Source: an uncultured Maribacter sp. (GTDB lineage: Bacteria; Bacteroidota; Bacteroidia; Flavobacteriales; Flavobacteriaceae). Taken from it: a stretch of DNA of 64,000 nucleotides. The stretch lies in NCBI RefSeq assembly GCF_947496775.1, contig NZ_CANMDU010000001.1, positions 372,001-436,000 of the forward strand, given 5' to 3'. Position numbers and translations under genes: made by a program. Positions 26,073 through 35,330 of this stretch are shown here, one piece after another (the first letter of the stretch is position 1; every line of letters begins with the position of its first letter). The notes beneath the pieces were generated by a model, which saw only the letters and a list, made by a program, of their open reading frames with translations, was not told the DNA's origin and ran no database searches.

Positions 26073-28565
26073 TTAAAATTTAAAAGTGTAATTAAATGAT
26101 GGTATTAGAAGTAATACAGAAGTTCTTTCCAATTTATTTTCAATAACTGCATCGGGATCATTCCATTCACCCCAATCCCTACTCACGGTATAAATAAAAG
26201 GATTCTTACGGGCATAGGAATTATATAATGAGAACCCCCAAATACGTTCTCTATTTTTCTTCTTCTTTTTAATAAACTGTATTCCCAAATCTAACCTATG
26301 GCTTGTCTCTGCTCTAAAATTATTTCTTTGTGTTATGAAGGACTCCGGATCAAATGAAGCCGATGCCCCATAAAAACTAGTCTCTTCTCCTCGAATAGGA
26401 AAATTGTCCACAGGAGGTAACTTTTGCAAATTAGGCAACGTATAATTATTACCAGTGGACAACACCCAAGTAGCAGACAATGTTATCTTAGGATTTGGCT
26501 TATATATCCCAACTAAAGAAATATCATGCCGTCGATCATAACGGTCATAAAATTTACGTCCAAAATTTAATTCCTCGAACTGCCTTTCGGACCATGAAAG
26601 CGTATATCCTAACCAACCCGTTAACTGACCTTTCTTTTTTCTAAATAGTATTTCTGCTCCATAAGCCCACCCTTTCCCAGAAGTTATATTCTCTTGCCAA
26701 TCAATACTTTTTCCACTTTCTAAATTATCTAGTGCCAAAAAAGACGCTCCTTCTTTGTAGGCTATAACATTATCCATTTTCTTATAATACCCTTCTAGAG
26801 TACAAGAATAGTTGTTATTTAAAAAATCTTTTGCCATACCTAATGCCAGCTGTTGTGATTCTTGAGGTTTTACTTGATCTGTAGAAGACACCCATAGATC
26901 TGTCGGCAAACCGATTCCAGAACTAGATAATAAATGTATGTATTGATTCATCTTAGAGTAAGACGCTTTCAAAGCCATGTCTGATTTAAGATTATAAGAC
27001 ATGGCAATTCTAGGTTCTATATTAAAATAATTCTTAGCCTTATAATTAAATCCACTAATACGTAATCCGCCAGAGAAATTAAGCCTTTCGGTAATTTTAT
27101 AATCGTCCTCTAAATAAAAAGCACTTTCAAAAGATTTAAGCTCCTGGGTAGTATTTACTTCTGGAACTTCAGCCTCCTTTATCTGCACTCGCTGTGGAGT
27201 AAATTTATGCATTGTTCCAAGTAGTCCAAAACGGACGGTATGTTTATTATTAGGATAATAATAGTAATCTGATTTTAAAGAATAGTCATTAATTCCTGAA
27301 CTAGATTTAAAAATATATTTTTGATTATCATACCTCTCATCCAATCCAACACTAAACTTATAATTACTAAATATAAAAGAAGTATTGGAAAAGAATTTAC
27401 CATTGAATTGATGATTCCATCTTAAGGTTGAAGTTATATTTCCCCAATTTAAATTAGCTTTATCTTCGTATCCAGAATCTACATAGCCATTTCCATAATC
27501 ATAACCTTCTTGTTTATCTCTGCTATAGAACTTGTCTCTGCCCGCATAATTACTCCAATACAACTTATCTTTATCCCCAAAGACATGGTGAATTTTAAAA
27601 TTTAAATCTCCAAAGTAATAACCACCTTTACTATTCTTGTTTAAAAAAGGTTGTGCTAAAATATCTGCATACGTTCTTCTACCACTAAAAATGAAAGAAG
27701 TTTTTCCCTTATTTATAGGGCCTTCTAATAATAAAGAACTAGAAATTAACCCTACATTGATTTTTCCAGACAGTTTTTCTTTATTTCCGTCTTTCATATC
27801 AATTTTTATTACAGAGGACAACCTTCCACCAAATCTTGCTGGAAACCCTCCTTTAAATGCCTCTATAGACTTAATGGCATCACCATTAAATACGGAAAAG
27901 AAACCAAATAAATGATTAGAGTTATAAACCACAGCGTCATCTAAAATTATAAGATTTTGATCTGGTGTTCCACCCCGAACAAAAAAACCAGAGCTACCTT
28001 CTGAACCTCCTTGTATTCCAGGAAGCAATTGTAAACTTTTTAACACATCTTTTTCTCCTAATAAAGCAGGTATGTCTTTTATATCTGCAGGATCTATTTG
28101 CACTTTACTCATTTGAGTAACCTTACTTTCCTTTATACTCTCTTTTGCCGAAACAACAACTTCTTCTAAAGATTCCACTGAAGTTTCTAAGGCAAAAGAC
28201 AACGACGTATCATTAATTATAGTAATTTCTTTATTTATTGTAGCGTAACCCATATAAGAAATTACTAGATTGTGTTTTCCTTCTGGAAGCGTTAAAGAGT
28301 AAAAACCATACGTATTTGTAGTTACTCCTATTCTTAATTCTGGAACATAAACGGAAACACCAAATAAGTTTTCTCCACTACCAGATTCAGTTATATACCC
28401 ACTAACCGTATATTCTTGCTTTTTATTTTCTTTGTTATCCTTATCAGATTTTAATTTCCCTTCTGAAAGAACATTAGACACTAGAGGAAGTGAAGTGAAT
28501 GCTTGCACCGATGTAGAGCATAGTACACTTAGACCTATAAGTCTATAAATTTTTAATACGTTCAA
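26073..28565 (-). CDS. TonB-dependent outer membrane receptor
   Basis: An 830-residue receptor with signal peptide (residues about 1-22), a CarboxypepD_reg-like domain (YTVSGYITESGSGENLFGVSVYVPELRIG to EITII, about 52-130), a plug (LQLLPGIQGGSEGSSGFFVRGGTPDQNLIILDDAVVYN, about 178-215) and a C-terminal beta barrel ending in a terminal Phe (IPSFNYTFKF). It imports a substrate with TonB energy. Pairing with DUF4249 rather than SusD places it in the FecA/CirA-like group, so siderophore or peptide-type ligands are as likely as sugars. No clear promoter box is seen in the 115 bases before it. Confidence 0.9.
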   Translation of the reverse strand: MNVLKIYRLIGLSVLCSTSVQAFTSLPLVSNVLSEGKLKSDKDNKENKKQEYTVSGYITESGSGENLFGVSVYVPELRIGVTTNTYGFYSLTLPEGKHNLVISYMGYATINKEITIINDTSLSFALETSVESLEEVVVSAKESIKESKVTQMSKVQIDPADIKDIPALLGEKDVLKSLQLLPGIQGGSEGSSGFFVRGGTPDQNLIILDDAVVYNSNHLFGFFSVFNGDAIKSIEAFKGGFPARFGGRLSSVIKIDMKDGNKEKLSGKINVGLISSSLLLEGPINKGKTSFIFSGRRTYADILAQPFLNKNSKGGYYFGDLNFKIHHVFGDKDKLYWSNYAGRDKFYSRDKQEGYDYGNGYVDSGYEDKANLNWGNITSTLRWNHQFNGKFFSNTSFIFSNYKFSVGLDERYDNQKYIFKSSSGINDYSLKSDYYYYPNNKHTVRFGLLGTMHKFTPQRVQIKEAEVPEVNTTQELKSFESAFYLEDDYKITERLNFSGGLRISGFNYKAKNYFNIEPRIAMSYNLKSDMALKASYSKMNQYIHLLSSSGIGLPTDLWVSSTDQVKPQESQQLALGMAKDFLNNNYSCTLEGYYKKMDNVIAYKEGASFLALDNLESGKSIDWQENITSGKGWAYGAEILFRKKKGQLTGWLGYTLSWSERQFEELNFGRKFYDRYDRRHDISLVGIYKPNPKITLSATWVLSTGNNYTLPNLQKLPPVDNFPIRGEETSFYGASASFDPESFITQRNNFRAETSHRLDLGIQFIKKKKKNRERIWGFSLYNSYARKNPFIYTVSRDWGEWNDPDAVIENKLERTSVLLLIPSFNYTFKF

Positions 28566-28686
28566 TTTAAATGGTTTTGTTGTTTAGATTTTAAAGAAAA
28601 TAAAATACAACATCGAATGAAAGAATATTCTTAAAACTTTAGGATTAATTTAGGTAATGTTTAACAAACCACTAAAAATGGGGTAT

Positions 28687-28720
28687 AAAAAAAGCTGTCT
28701 TAGACAAGACAGCTTTTTAT
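28687..28720 (-). terminator. terminator of the ompH operon
   Basis: AAAAAGCTGTCTT paired with AAGACAGCTTTTT around a four-base loop (AGAC), with A and T tracts on both sides. It lies 21 bases after the ompH stop on the minus strand and separates the envelope cluster from the TonB receptor operon. Confidence 0.88.
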
Positions 28721-28740
28721 TTATTTCTATAGTAATGTTT

Positions 28741-29250
28741 TTAGAACCCTAATTCCTTTTTAACATCTACTAAAAGGTCTTTTCCTTTAGCTACAATTAA
28801 ACCACCACCAGCTTGTGCGTCGATAACGTAATCATATCCTTGCGCGCTAGCAACTTTTTCTATAGCTGCTTTTGCTTTCTCTGATATTGGAGCAAATAAT
28901 TCTGCTTGTTTTTTCTGAAATTCTTGTTGTGCAGCTTGTTGCGCCTCGCCTATACTTTTTTCATAACCTTGCAATTCTACAGCTCTTTTATCATTCTCTT
29001 CTTTAGACTTAGAAGCAGCTTCGTTTTGGTATTGGGTAAACTTATTACGCAACTCCGTCATGGAAGCTTGTATATCTGCATTATACGTTTCTTGTAATTT
29101 CTTAAGTTCTGCTTCAGCCGATTTCATTTCTGGCATCTGAGATAATAATTGTGTTACATCTATATGAGCTACTTTACTTTGTGCATTTACAAAACTTGTT
29201 GCTGCAATAAACAATACTAATGCTACAGCTATTTTCTTTACTTGTTTCAT
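28741..29250 (-). CDS. OmpH/Skp family outer membrane protein chaperone
   Basis: A 169-residue periplasmic chaperone with signal peptide MKQVKKIAVALVLFIAATSFVNAQ. The start KVAHIDVTQLLSQMPEMKSAEAELKKLQ is the Skp beta strand and first helix, followed by a long coiled-coil arm (about residues 45-120) and a C-terminal YDYVIDAQAGGGLIVAKG strand. Skp holds unfolded outer membrane proteins for BamA. It lies last in the bamA-ompH-ompH run, 51 bases after the longer paralogue. Confidence 0.92.
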   Translation of the reverse strand: MKQVKKIAVALVLFIAATSFVNAQSKVAHIDVTQLLSQMPEMKSAEAELKKLQETYNADIQASMTELRNKFTQYQNEAASKSKEENDKRAVELQGYEKSIGEAQQAAQQEFQKKQAELFAPISEKAKAAIEKVASAQGYDYVIDAQAGGGLIVAKGKDLLVDVKKELGF

Positions 29251-29301
29251 GATTTCAATTCCTATTTGAGTGTTAATTAATGGTACTAAATTATAATTTA
29301 A

Positions 29302-30120
29302 TTAGTTATTTTTCTCTGTTTCTCTTTCTTCTTCTTTAGCTTTTTTCTTAGCTTCTCTTTCTTCTAACAATTTCTTTCTTCTTGCTTCATAGGCTTTTTT
29401 ACGTTCCTCTCGCAATTTAAGTTGTTCTGCTCTCTTTTCATCTGCAGATTTAGCTCTTGCTTCACTTGCCTGTTCTGCCCTTGACTGACGCTCTTTTAGT
29501 TCCTCGCTAATTTCTTTTTCTAATTCTTCTTTGTCATCAAATTTATCTAAAGCTCTTTTATCTATCGATTTCTTTTTAGGAGCGCTAATTTTTCTTGTTC
29601 TAGCAATACCCCTTAAAATCAAATCACTAATATCGTGTCTTTTTTGAGAATACAACATTACAACATCTGCTGATTTATCAAAAATAAAATCATATTTTTT
29701 ATTCGTTCCTATCTTTTGAACTTCATTAAAAACCTGATCTTGTATTGGCTGTATTAACCTTCTCTTCTGCAATATCAAATCTCCTTGCGGTCCAAAACGA
29801 TCTTGTTGGTATTCCAACATTTCTTTTTCTAATATTTGTATATCCTCTTCGCGTTCCGAAATTAACTCATCCGTTAATAAAACCCTTTCAGCCATAAGGT
29901 CTTTTTTAGCCAAGTCTACAACACTTCGTTTTTGTTCTATTTGCAATTTCCACTTTTGCGCTTTTGCTTCTAACTGGGCGGTAGCTTCTCTGTATTCTTC
30001 TACATTTTCTAGAATGTATTCCATATCTACATAAGCTATTCTAACTCCCCTTTGCGCCTTGGTATTAATAGCAAATAAAATTGCTGTTACTACTAATAAA
30101 ACTTTTGTTTTTAATTTCAT
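29302..30120 (-). CDS. OmpH/Skp family protein with long charged C-terminal tail
   Basis: A 272-residue paralogue of the neighbouring OmpH. Residues 1-180 are Skp-like (signal peptide MKLKTKVLLVVTAILFAINTKAQ, then GVRIAYVDMEYILENVEEYREA, a coiled coil, and YDFIFDKSADVVMLYS). The extra 90 residues form a highly charged Lys/Glu/Arg helix (runs such as ELKERQSRAEQASEARAKSA and REERKKAYEARRKKLLEERE), likely a single long helix. The tail may bind membrane lipid or cell wall. A -7 box lies upstream at 30157. Confidence 0.9.
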   Translation of the reverse strand: MKLKTKVLLVVTAILFAINTKAQRGVRIAYVDMEYILENVEEYREATAQLEAKAQKWKLQIEQKRSVVDLAKKDLMAERVLLTDELISEREEDIQILEKEMLEYQQDRFGPQGDLILQKRRLIQPIQDQVFNEVQKIGTNKKYDFIFDKSADVVMLYSQKRHDISDLILRGIARTRKISAPKKKSIDKRALDKFDDKEELEKEISEELKERQSRAEQASEARAKSADEKRAEQLKLREERKKAYEARRKKLLEEREAKKKAKEEERETEKNN

Positions 30121-30156
30121 TACGGTTATCGTTTTATCCTATTGAAAATATCGTGC

Positions 30157-30164
30157 CAAAAATA
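30157..30164 (-). promoter_or_regulatory. -7 box upstream of the ompH pair
   Basis: TATTTTTG on the minus strand, 37 bases before the ompH ATG at 30120. It gives the two chaperone genes a possible promoter of their own within the bamA cluster. No good -33 element at normal spacing. Confidence 0.45.
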
Positions 30165-30211
30165 CTAAATATTTCAAAATGAATACATTAGCTTTTAGCA
30201 AGTGTGATTTT

Positions 30212-32818
30212 TTAAAACTGTTGACCAATTATGAAGTGAGTTTCCCATCCGTGAGCTCCAGATCCTGGAATTGCCTGTCCATCTTCATCAAAACCATACC
30301 CAAAGTCAATCCCTAACAAACCAAACGCAGGCATAAAAATACGAAGTCCCACTCCAGCAGATCGTTTTAACTCAAACGGATTAAAGTCTTGAAAATTGTT
30401 GAAAGCATTACCCGCCTCTAAAAAGGCAAGACCATAGATAGATGCTGAAGGTTTTAATGTTAATGGGTATCTAAGTTCCATAGAAAACTTATTATATACT
30501 AGTGCACCTTCATTACTAGTATTTATAGATTGGTTTTCATACCCTCGTAATTGAACGACATCTCTACCATCTAGAGTAAAATTCCCTAAACCATCACCTC
30601 CTACAAAAAAACGCTCAAAAGGAACATTACCAACATTACTATTATAATTTCCTAAGAAACCAAATTCAGCATTAGTTCTTAATACTAAGGAATGATCTGC
30701 ACTACCCATTAAAGTAGTATACCAATCTCCTTTAAATTTAATTTTATAATACTCCAACCACTTGTAACGCTCCTCTTCATCTTCCTCAAATTCTGCTCGC
30801 GTTTTAGAACCATCAATTACATCTTCCTGAGTCGCTAAAGCTTTATAATCTTTACCATTAAATAAAGACCATGGCGGTGTCAACTTAGCTGTAATCTCAA
30901 AATTAGAGCCACCTCTTGGAAATATTCGCCCACCAGCAGTTGCATTCCTAGAAATACCCAAAGTATAGGCTATAGAATTAAATTTTCCATTGGAAGTATT
31001 AAACAATCCAAGGTTATAATTTTTAAAATCATACAATTGGTAACTTAAAGAATGCGAAATAGTAAAAAAATCATCTGGCCATTGCACTCTTTTTGCCAAG
31101 CCTGCTGTTATACCAGTAATAGAAAATTGTCTATTTTTATCCACTTGTACTCTTCCTCTATTACTAAAATTTGCCTGAAATTGTTGCGTTCTAGATAAAG
31201 ACAAATTAAAACGTACTGGCTTTTTTCCTCCTAACCATGGCTCCGCAAAGTTTAAGCTATATACTCTAAAGGTTCTACTTGCTTGTAAACGCAAAGCAAA
31301 TGTTTGCCCATCTCCCATTGGTACAGGTTTATATTCTTCTCCTTTAAAAAGGTTTTTTATCGAAAAATTACTAAAAGAAAGTCCTAAAGTACCAATAAAG
31401 CCACCTCCTCCGTAGCCTCCTTGTAATTCTATTTGGCTAGAGCCAGATTCTACCAAACTAAAAGCTAAATCTACTGTACCTGTATTAGGGTCTGGGTTTA
31501 TAATATCTGGTTTTACCTGTTCCGCATCGAAATAACCAAGCTGTCCTAATTCTCTAATACTTCTAATAATATCGGATTTGTTGTAACGCTGTCCCGGTCT
31601 AGTTCTTAATTCTCTGAAAATAACATGATCATTGGTTTTATCATTACCAGTAACTGTAACATGGTCCAAAAAAGTTTCCTTCCCTTCTATTATTCTTATT
31701 TCAAAATTAATGGTATCATTTTCTGCCGAAACTTCAACAGGATTAATACTCGAAAACAAATAACCATTATTCTGATAAAGACTTGTTACATCATTAGCAT
31801 CTGGCTTAGAATCATCTGCAATACGCTCTCTTAATACAACACCATTATAGGTTGCTCCCTTTTTAATACCCAAAAGACGGTGCAATTGGCGATCTGTATA
31901 CACACTATTACCAACAAAATCAATATCTCCAAAATAATATTTATTACCTTCTTCTAACTTTAGCTTAACCAAGATATTATTTTCATCTATTTTTTCTATA
32001 GTATCCGATAAAATACGTGCATCTCTAAAACCATTTTCCGCATACTTATCTACTAATAAATCTAAATCATTTTTATAGTCTTCCTCTATATATTTAGATT
32101 TTTTCCAAAAACGTCCTAACTTTTTTTTCTTAGTCTTTTTTAAAGCTTTTCTAAGTTTTTTTGCAGAGAGTTGGTCATTACCTTCAAAGACAATATCTTT
32201 TATTTTTACCTTTTCTCCTTTTTTAACATTAACCACCATGCTTTGCGCATTGGTTTCTGACGTATCTTTTGCTGTAGCAATAGTAACTGCTGCATTTAAA
32301 TACCCCTGTTTTTTATATTTGTTTTCTAAATAATTTTTAGAATTAGCAATTAAACTTTGCGTAATTTTTTTTCCCTTTTTAAGATCAGTGTCTTTTAATA
32401 TCTCATCTGTCTTACGCTTTTTAATACCATAAACAGTAACATTAGATAAGGTAGGGCGCTCTATTATGTTAAGCTCCAAAAACACTTTTTCTTCTTCTAT
32501 ATTAGTGATGTAAAAATCTATTTCACTAAAAAGCTCTAATCCCCACAACTTATTAATAATAGCACTAATCTGCTCTCCAGGGAGTGTAATTGGTTGCCCC
32601 ACACGCAAACCAGTATATGTTTTCACCGTTTGCTCATTATAACTTTGTAGGCCAGTGACTTCTAACCCACCTAAAATATACTTCTTACCATCTTCGTAGG
32701 AAGGAGTATCCTGTCCAAAAGTTAGTGAAGCAATTATAATAAAAAGGGTTGTTAATAAAGGTGTTAGAAATATAACCTTTTTCGTTTTTCTAGTTGAGTT
32801 GTTCGCTAGTTTTTCCAA
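30212..32818 (-). CDS. bamA: BamA outer membrane protein assembly factor
   Basis: An 868-residue Omp85 protein that inserts beta-barrel proteins into the outer membrane. A signal peptide follows a basic start (MEKLANNSTRKTKKVIFLTPLLTTLFIIIASLTFG). POTRA repeats occupy about residues 40-450 (for example YILGGLEVTGLQSYNEQ, VFLELNIIERPTLSNVTVYG, VKIKDIVFEGNDQLSAKKLRK, NKYYFGDIDFVGNSVY, and TFLDHVTVTGNDKTNDH). The barrel ends in HFIIGQQF with a terminal Phe and has VQLRGYENQS, close to the VRGY/F motif of Omp85. It starts 29 bases inside the end of uppS. Confidence 0.95.
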   Translation of the reverse strand: MEKLANNSTRKTKKVIFLTPLLTTLFIIIASLTFGQDTPSYEDGKKYILGGLEVTGLQSYNEQTVKTYTGLRVGQPITLPGEQISAIINKLWGLELFSEIDFYITNIEEEKVFLELNIIERPTLSNVTVYGIKKRKTDEILKDTDLKKGKKITQSLIANSKNYLENKYKKQGYLNAAVTIATAKDTSETNAQSMVVNVKKGEKVKIKDIVFEGNDQLSAKKLRKALKKTKKKKLGRFWKKSKYIEEDYKNDLDLLVDKYAENGFRDARILSDTIEKIDENNILVKLKLEEGNKYYFGDIDFVGNSVYTDRQLHRLLGIKKGATYNGVVLRERIADDSKPDANDVTSLYQNNGYLFSSINPVEVSAENDTINFEIRIIEGKETFLDHVTVTGNDKTNDHVIFRELRTRPGQRYNKSDIIRSIRELGQLGYFDAEQVKPDIINPDPNTGTVDLAFSLVESGSSQIELQGGYGGGGFIGTLGLSFSNFSIKNLFKGEEYKPVPMGDGQTFALRLQASRTFRVYSLNFAEPWLGGKKPVRFNLSLSRTQQFQANFSNRGRVQVDKNRQFSITGITAGLAKRVQWPDDFFTISHSLSYQLYDFKNYNLGLFNTSNGKFNSIAYTLGISRNATAGGRIFPRGGSNFEITAKLTPPWSLFNGKDYKALATQEDVIDGSKTRAEFEEDEEERYKWLEYYKIKFKGDWYTTLMGSADHSLVLRTNAEFGFLGNYNSNVGNVPFERFFVGGDGLGNFTLDGRDVVQLRGYENQSINTSNEGALVYNKFSMELRYPLTLKPSASIYGLAFLEAGNAFNNFQDFNPFELKRSAGVGLRIFMPAFGLLGIDFGYGFDEDGQAIPGSGAHGWETHFIIGQQF

Positions 32819-33530
32819 ATCTTCGTTCTCTGTTCAAATAATTTTTTAATGCTTCTACCAAATGTTGTTCTGTAAAATCTGGCCAAAATACATCAATAAA
32901 ATATAATTCTGCATATGCTATTTGCCAAAGTAAAAAATTACTTACTCTATGCTCACCACTTGTACGAATAAGTAGGTCTACATCTGGCAAATTGTGCGTG
33001 TAAAGATGAGTATTAATAATGGTTTCATCAATATTTTCAGGAGAAATTATATTATTTTTAACTTTGAGGCTTATTTGTTGAATTGCGTTTTTCAACTCTT
33101 CCCTAGCGCCATAACTCAATGCCAAAGTAAGGGTCATACCCGTATTCTCTTCGGTCTTAGCCATAACCTCTTGAAGTTCTTTCCTTACTTTAACGGGTAA
33201 AGCATTGATATCGCCTATTGTATTTAATTTAACGTTATTCTTTAAAAAAGTCTTCAATTCTTTTTTTAAGGAACTAACCAACAAGCGCATTAGCATCTCG
33301 ACTTCCAGTTTTGGCCTATTCCAGTTTTCTGTAGAAAAAGTGTATAAGGTAAGGTACTCTATTCCTATTTTTACACAACTTTCAACTGTAGCTCTTACGG
33401 TTTTTATCCCATTTTCATGACCAAACACACGTAATTTTCCTTTCTTTTTTGCCCATCTGCCATTACCATCCATTATTATTGCTAAATGCGTTGGTAACTG
33501 ATGATCTTTAATATCTTCTATAGTGTTCAT
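32790..33530 (-). CDS. uppS: undecaprenyl pyrophosphate synthase
   Basis: A 246-residue cis-prenyltransferase that makes the C55 lipid carrier for peptidoglycan and O-antigen. Motifs: HLAIIMDGNGRWA with the catalytic Asp, GHENGIKTVRATVESC, LYTFSTENWNRP, and the C-terminal LLIRTSGEHRVSNFLLWQIAYAELYFIDVFWPDF. The end overlaps bamA by 29 bases, so the two are translationally linked. A hairpin lies 18 bases upstream of the start, between porG and uppS. Confidence 0.97.
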   Translation of the reverse strand: MNTIEDIKDHQLPTHLAIIMDGNGRWAKKKGKLRVFGHENGIKTVRATVESCVKIGIEYLTLYTFSTENWNRPKLEVEMLMRLLVSSLKKELKTFLKNNVKLNTIGDINALPVKVRKELQEVMAKTEENTGMTLTLALSYGAREELKNAIQQISLKVKNNIISPENIDETIINTHLYTHNLPDVDLLIRTSGEHRVSNFLLWQIAYAELYFIDVFWPDFTEQHLVEALKNYLNRERRFGKTSEQLN

Positions 33531-33548
33531 GTATAGTTTTACTCAATA

Positions 33549-33582
33549 ATCGAGATTACAATGTCTTGTAACGCATCTCGAT
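33549..33582 (-). promoter_or_regulatory. hairpin in the porG-uppS gap
   Basis: Outer arms ATCGAGA (33549-33555) and TCTCGAT (33576-33582), inner arms TTACAA and TTGTAA around TGTC, with a four-base bulge (CGCA) on one side. There is no T tract on either side, so it is not a standard terminator. It ends 18 bases before the uppS ATG and may tune message stability or uppS translation. Confidence 0.4.
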
Positions 33583-33634
33583 AATAAAAATCAGTTTCTA
33601 ATTTATGCCTTGCGAGCATCTCTCCAAGGTAATT

Positions 33635-34321
33635 TTACTCAAAACAATTGCCACATACAACTCTTCCAAAGGTATACGTTAATGTTACCCCCGAAAATAC
33701 ATACCAATCGTCACTAAAAATATTTCCGAATTTAAAAGCTTCAAAATTAGAGTTTTCTGGGTTACTAGCATCTAAATTATCTGTAAAAGTATACCTCGCT
33801 CCAATTTCTGCCCCAAAAATAAGCATTTGATTTAAACGAAGCTTAAAGCCAACAGTCATTGGTATTGCTAAAGCCCCATCTTTTTGGCCAAAATCTTGTA
33901 ACACACCACCATTAAAATAATTGTACTTATATCTAAAATACGTAAGTCCTGTATACATATAAGGTGTAAAGGCAGGCCCCAATTGATGTAAGTTGTAATC
34001 CACAAAATTAAATTCTAATCCCGCGGAGGCCTCTAAAATAGAATTATCAACAACATACCCTCTTTGATTTCTAGATGGTATATTAGATTTTGCATCATCC
34101 GCTGTAAACTGCCCATAGGTAACACTTGCACGCCATGCGTATCTTTTACTTTTATTCCACTTAAATAAGCCACCATAGGCTAGTCCAGAAGGTAACAGAT
34201 AACTTGTTCTCCCTACATCGCCAATATTATTAGCTCCACCAAGAAACAAACCTGCTTCATAAGTCTGTGCATTTAATCCTAAACAAGCAATAACGAAGAT
34301 TACAAAAATACTTCTCTTCAT
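33635..34321 (-). CDS. porG: DUF6089 outer membrane beta-barrel, PorG-like type IX secretion component
   Basis: A 228-residue predicted barrel with signal peptide MKRSIFVIFVIACLGLNAQ. It starts YEAGLFLGGANNIGDVG and has alternating strands (SGLAYGGLFKWNKSKRYAWRASVTYG, TPYMYTGLTYFRYKY). It ends GVTLTYTFGRVVCGNCFE, with a CxxC pair near the C-terminus. In Porphyromonas gingivalis, PorG (a DUF6089 protein) is coded next to uppS, bamA and two ompH genes and takes part in type IX secretion; the same order is seen here. The family call is firm and the PorG role is from synteny. Confidence 0.82.
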   Translation of the reverse strand: MKRSIFVIFVIACLGLNAQTYEAGLFLGGANNIGDVGRTSYLLPSGLAYGGLFKWNKSKRYAWRASVTYGQFTADDAKSNIPSRNQRGYVVDNSILEASAGLEFNFVDYNLHQLGPAFTPYMYTGLTYFRYKYNYFNGGVLQDFGQKDGALAIPMTVGFKLRLNQMLIFGAEIGARYTFTDNLDASNPENSNFEAFKFGNIFSDDWYVFSGVTLTYTFGRVVCGNCFE

Positions 34322-34337
34322 AAAATTTAAAAGTTTA

Positions 34338-34345
34338 CAAAAATA
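34338..34345 (-). promoter_or_regulatory. -7 box of porG
   Basis: TATTTTTG on the minus strand, 17 bases before the porG ATG (34321). No TTG at the expected -33 distance. Confidence 0.45.
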
Positions 34346-34436
34346 ACAATTTCAACAGCTTACGCTAAAAAATTATCATAGCCCTGTTCTTTGAAGATAA
34401 ACAGCTTTTATATGCTTTTATTGTTTATTTGCGTTC

Positions 34437-35330
34437 TCAATTTCTCTTATCCTCACCCCACAACAACTTATTACGAAGAGTTTTTAAAAAACTCTCCGAA
34501 GTATATTCTATCATTTTTATACTGAAACCTGCTTTTTTTATCTCAATTTCAGTTTCATTTTGTACAGAAGCTATTCTAGAGTCTAATGAAATTAAATGAT
34601 TTTCTTCTCTACCGGACACCTTTAAACGAATTATAGTTTCATCAGAAATAACTAATGGTCTTGCATTTAAATTATGAGGAGCTATAGGAGTTAAAACTAA
34701 TGACTTAGCCGTTGGTACAATTACCGGACCACCACAACTTAAAGAATAACCCGTAGAACCTGTTGGGGTTGAAACTATTAAACCGTCTGCCCAGTATGAG
34801 GTTAAATACTCTCCATTTAGGTACGTCTCTACTGTTATCATAGAGGTAGTATCTTTTCTGCTAACTGTTATTTCATTTAGTGCAAAATTTAGATTTTTAA
34901 ACTCTCCTTCGTAGCCATCTACTTTTATCTCTACCAGGCTCCTTTCAACAATAGCATAATCACCCTTAATAAATTCCTGTACTACTTTACGAACATCTTC
35001 TTTTTTAAAAGTAGATAAAAACCCAAGTCTACCTGTGTTTACCCCTACAATTGGAATCCCCAAATCTTTAACATAGGTCGTAGCTCTAAGAATTGTTCCA
35101 TCGCCTCCAAAACTAACAAACATATCAAAAGAAGTATCTAATCCCTGGTCGGATGTAAATGTCTTATACGTTTCTGATGATTTTTTAGCAACTAAATTGT
35201 TATAGAAATCTTCTTCTAAATAAACTTGAGCAGATTCTTTTTGAAGCTCTTGTAATAACTCTAAAACATATTCAAGAGCATTATCCTGATATGTTAAACC
35301 ATAAATGGCAACTTTCATTTTTTTAGACAT
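34437..35330 (-). CDS. nadK: NAD kinase
   Basis: A 297-residue enzyme that makes NADP+ from NAD+ and ATP. The nucleotide loop is SFGGDGTILRA at about residues 72-82 (GGDG motif), and the NAD-binding block is LIVSTPTGSTGYSLSCGGPVI. The NE-like ALNEITVSRKD and the DGLI-type strand are present. It overlaps the CBS gene by 8 bases, so the two are translated together. It lies upstream of porG on the same strand with 115 bases between. Confidence 0.95.
   Translation of the reverse strand: MSKKMKVAIYGLTYQDNALEYVLELLQELQKESAQVYLEEDFYNNLVAKKSSETYKTFTSDQGLDTSFDMFVSFGGDGTILRATTYVKDLGIPIVGVNTGRLGFLSTFKKEDVRKVVQEFIKGDYAIVERSLVEIKVDGYEGEFKNLNFALNEITVSRKDTTSMITVETYLNGEYLTSYWADGLIVSTPTGSTGYSLSCGGPVIVPTAKSLVLTPIAPHNLNARPLVISDETIIRLKVSGREENHLISLDSRIASVQNETEIEIKKAGFSIKMIEYTSESFLKTLRNKLLWGEDKRN

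Noticed and set aside
26073-28565. TonB receptor plus lipoprotein as a SusC/SusD polysaccharide locus
   Set aside because: The partner is DUF4249, not SusD, and no glycoside hydrolases are next to it; it cannot be assigned to agar uptake.
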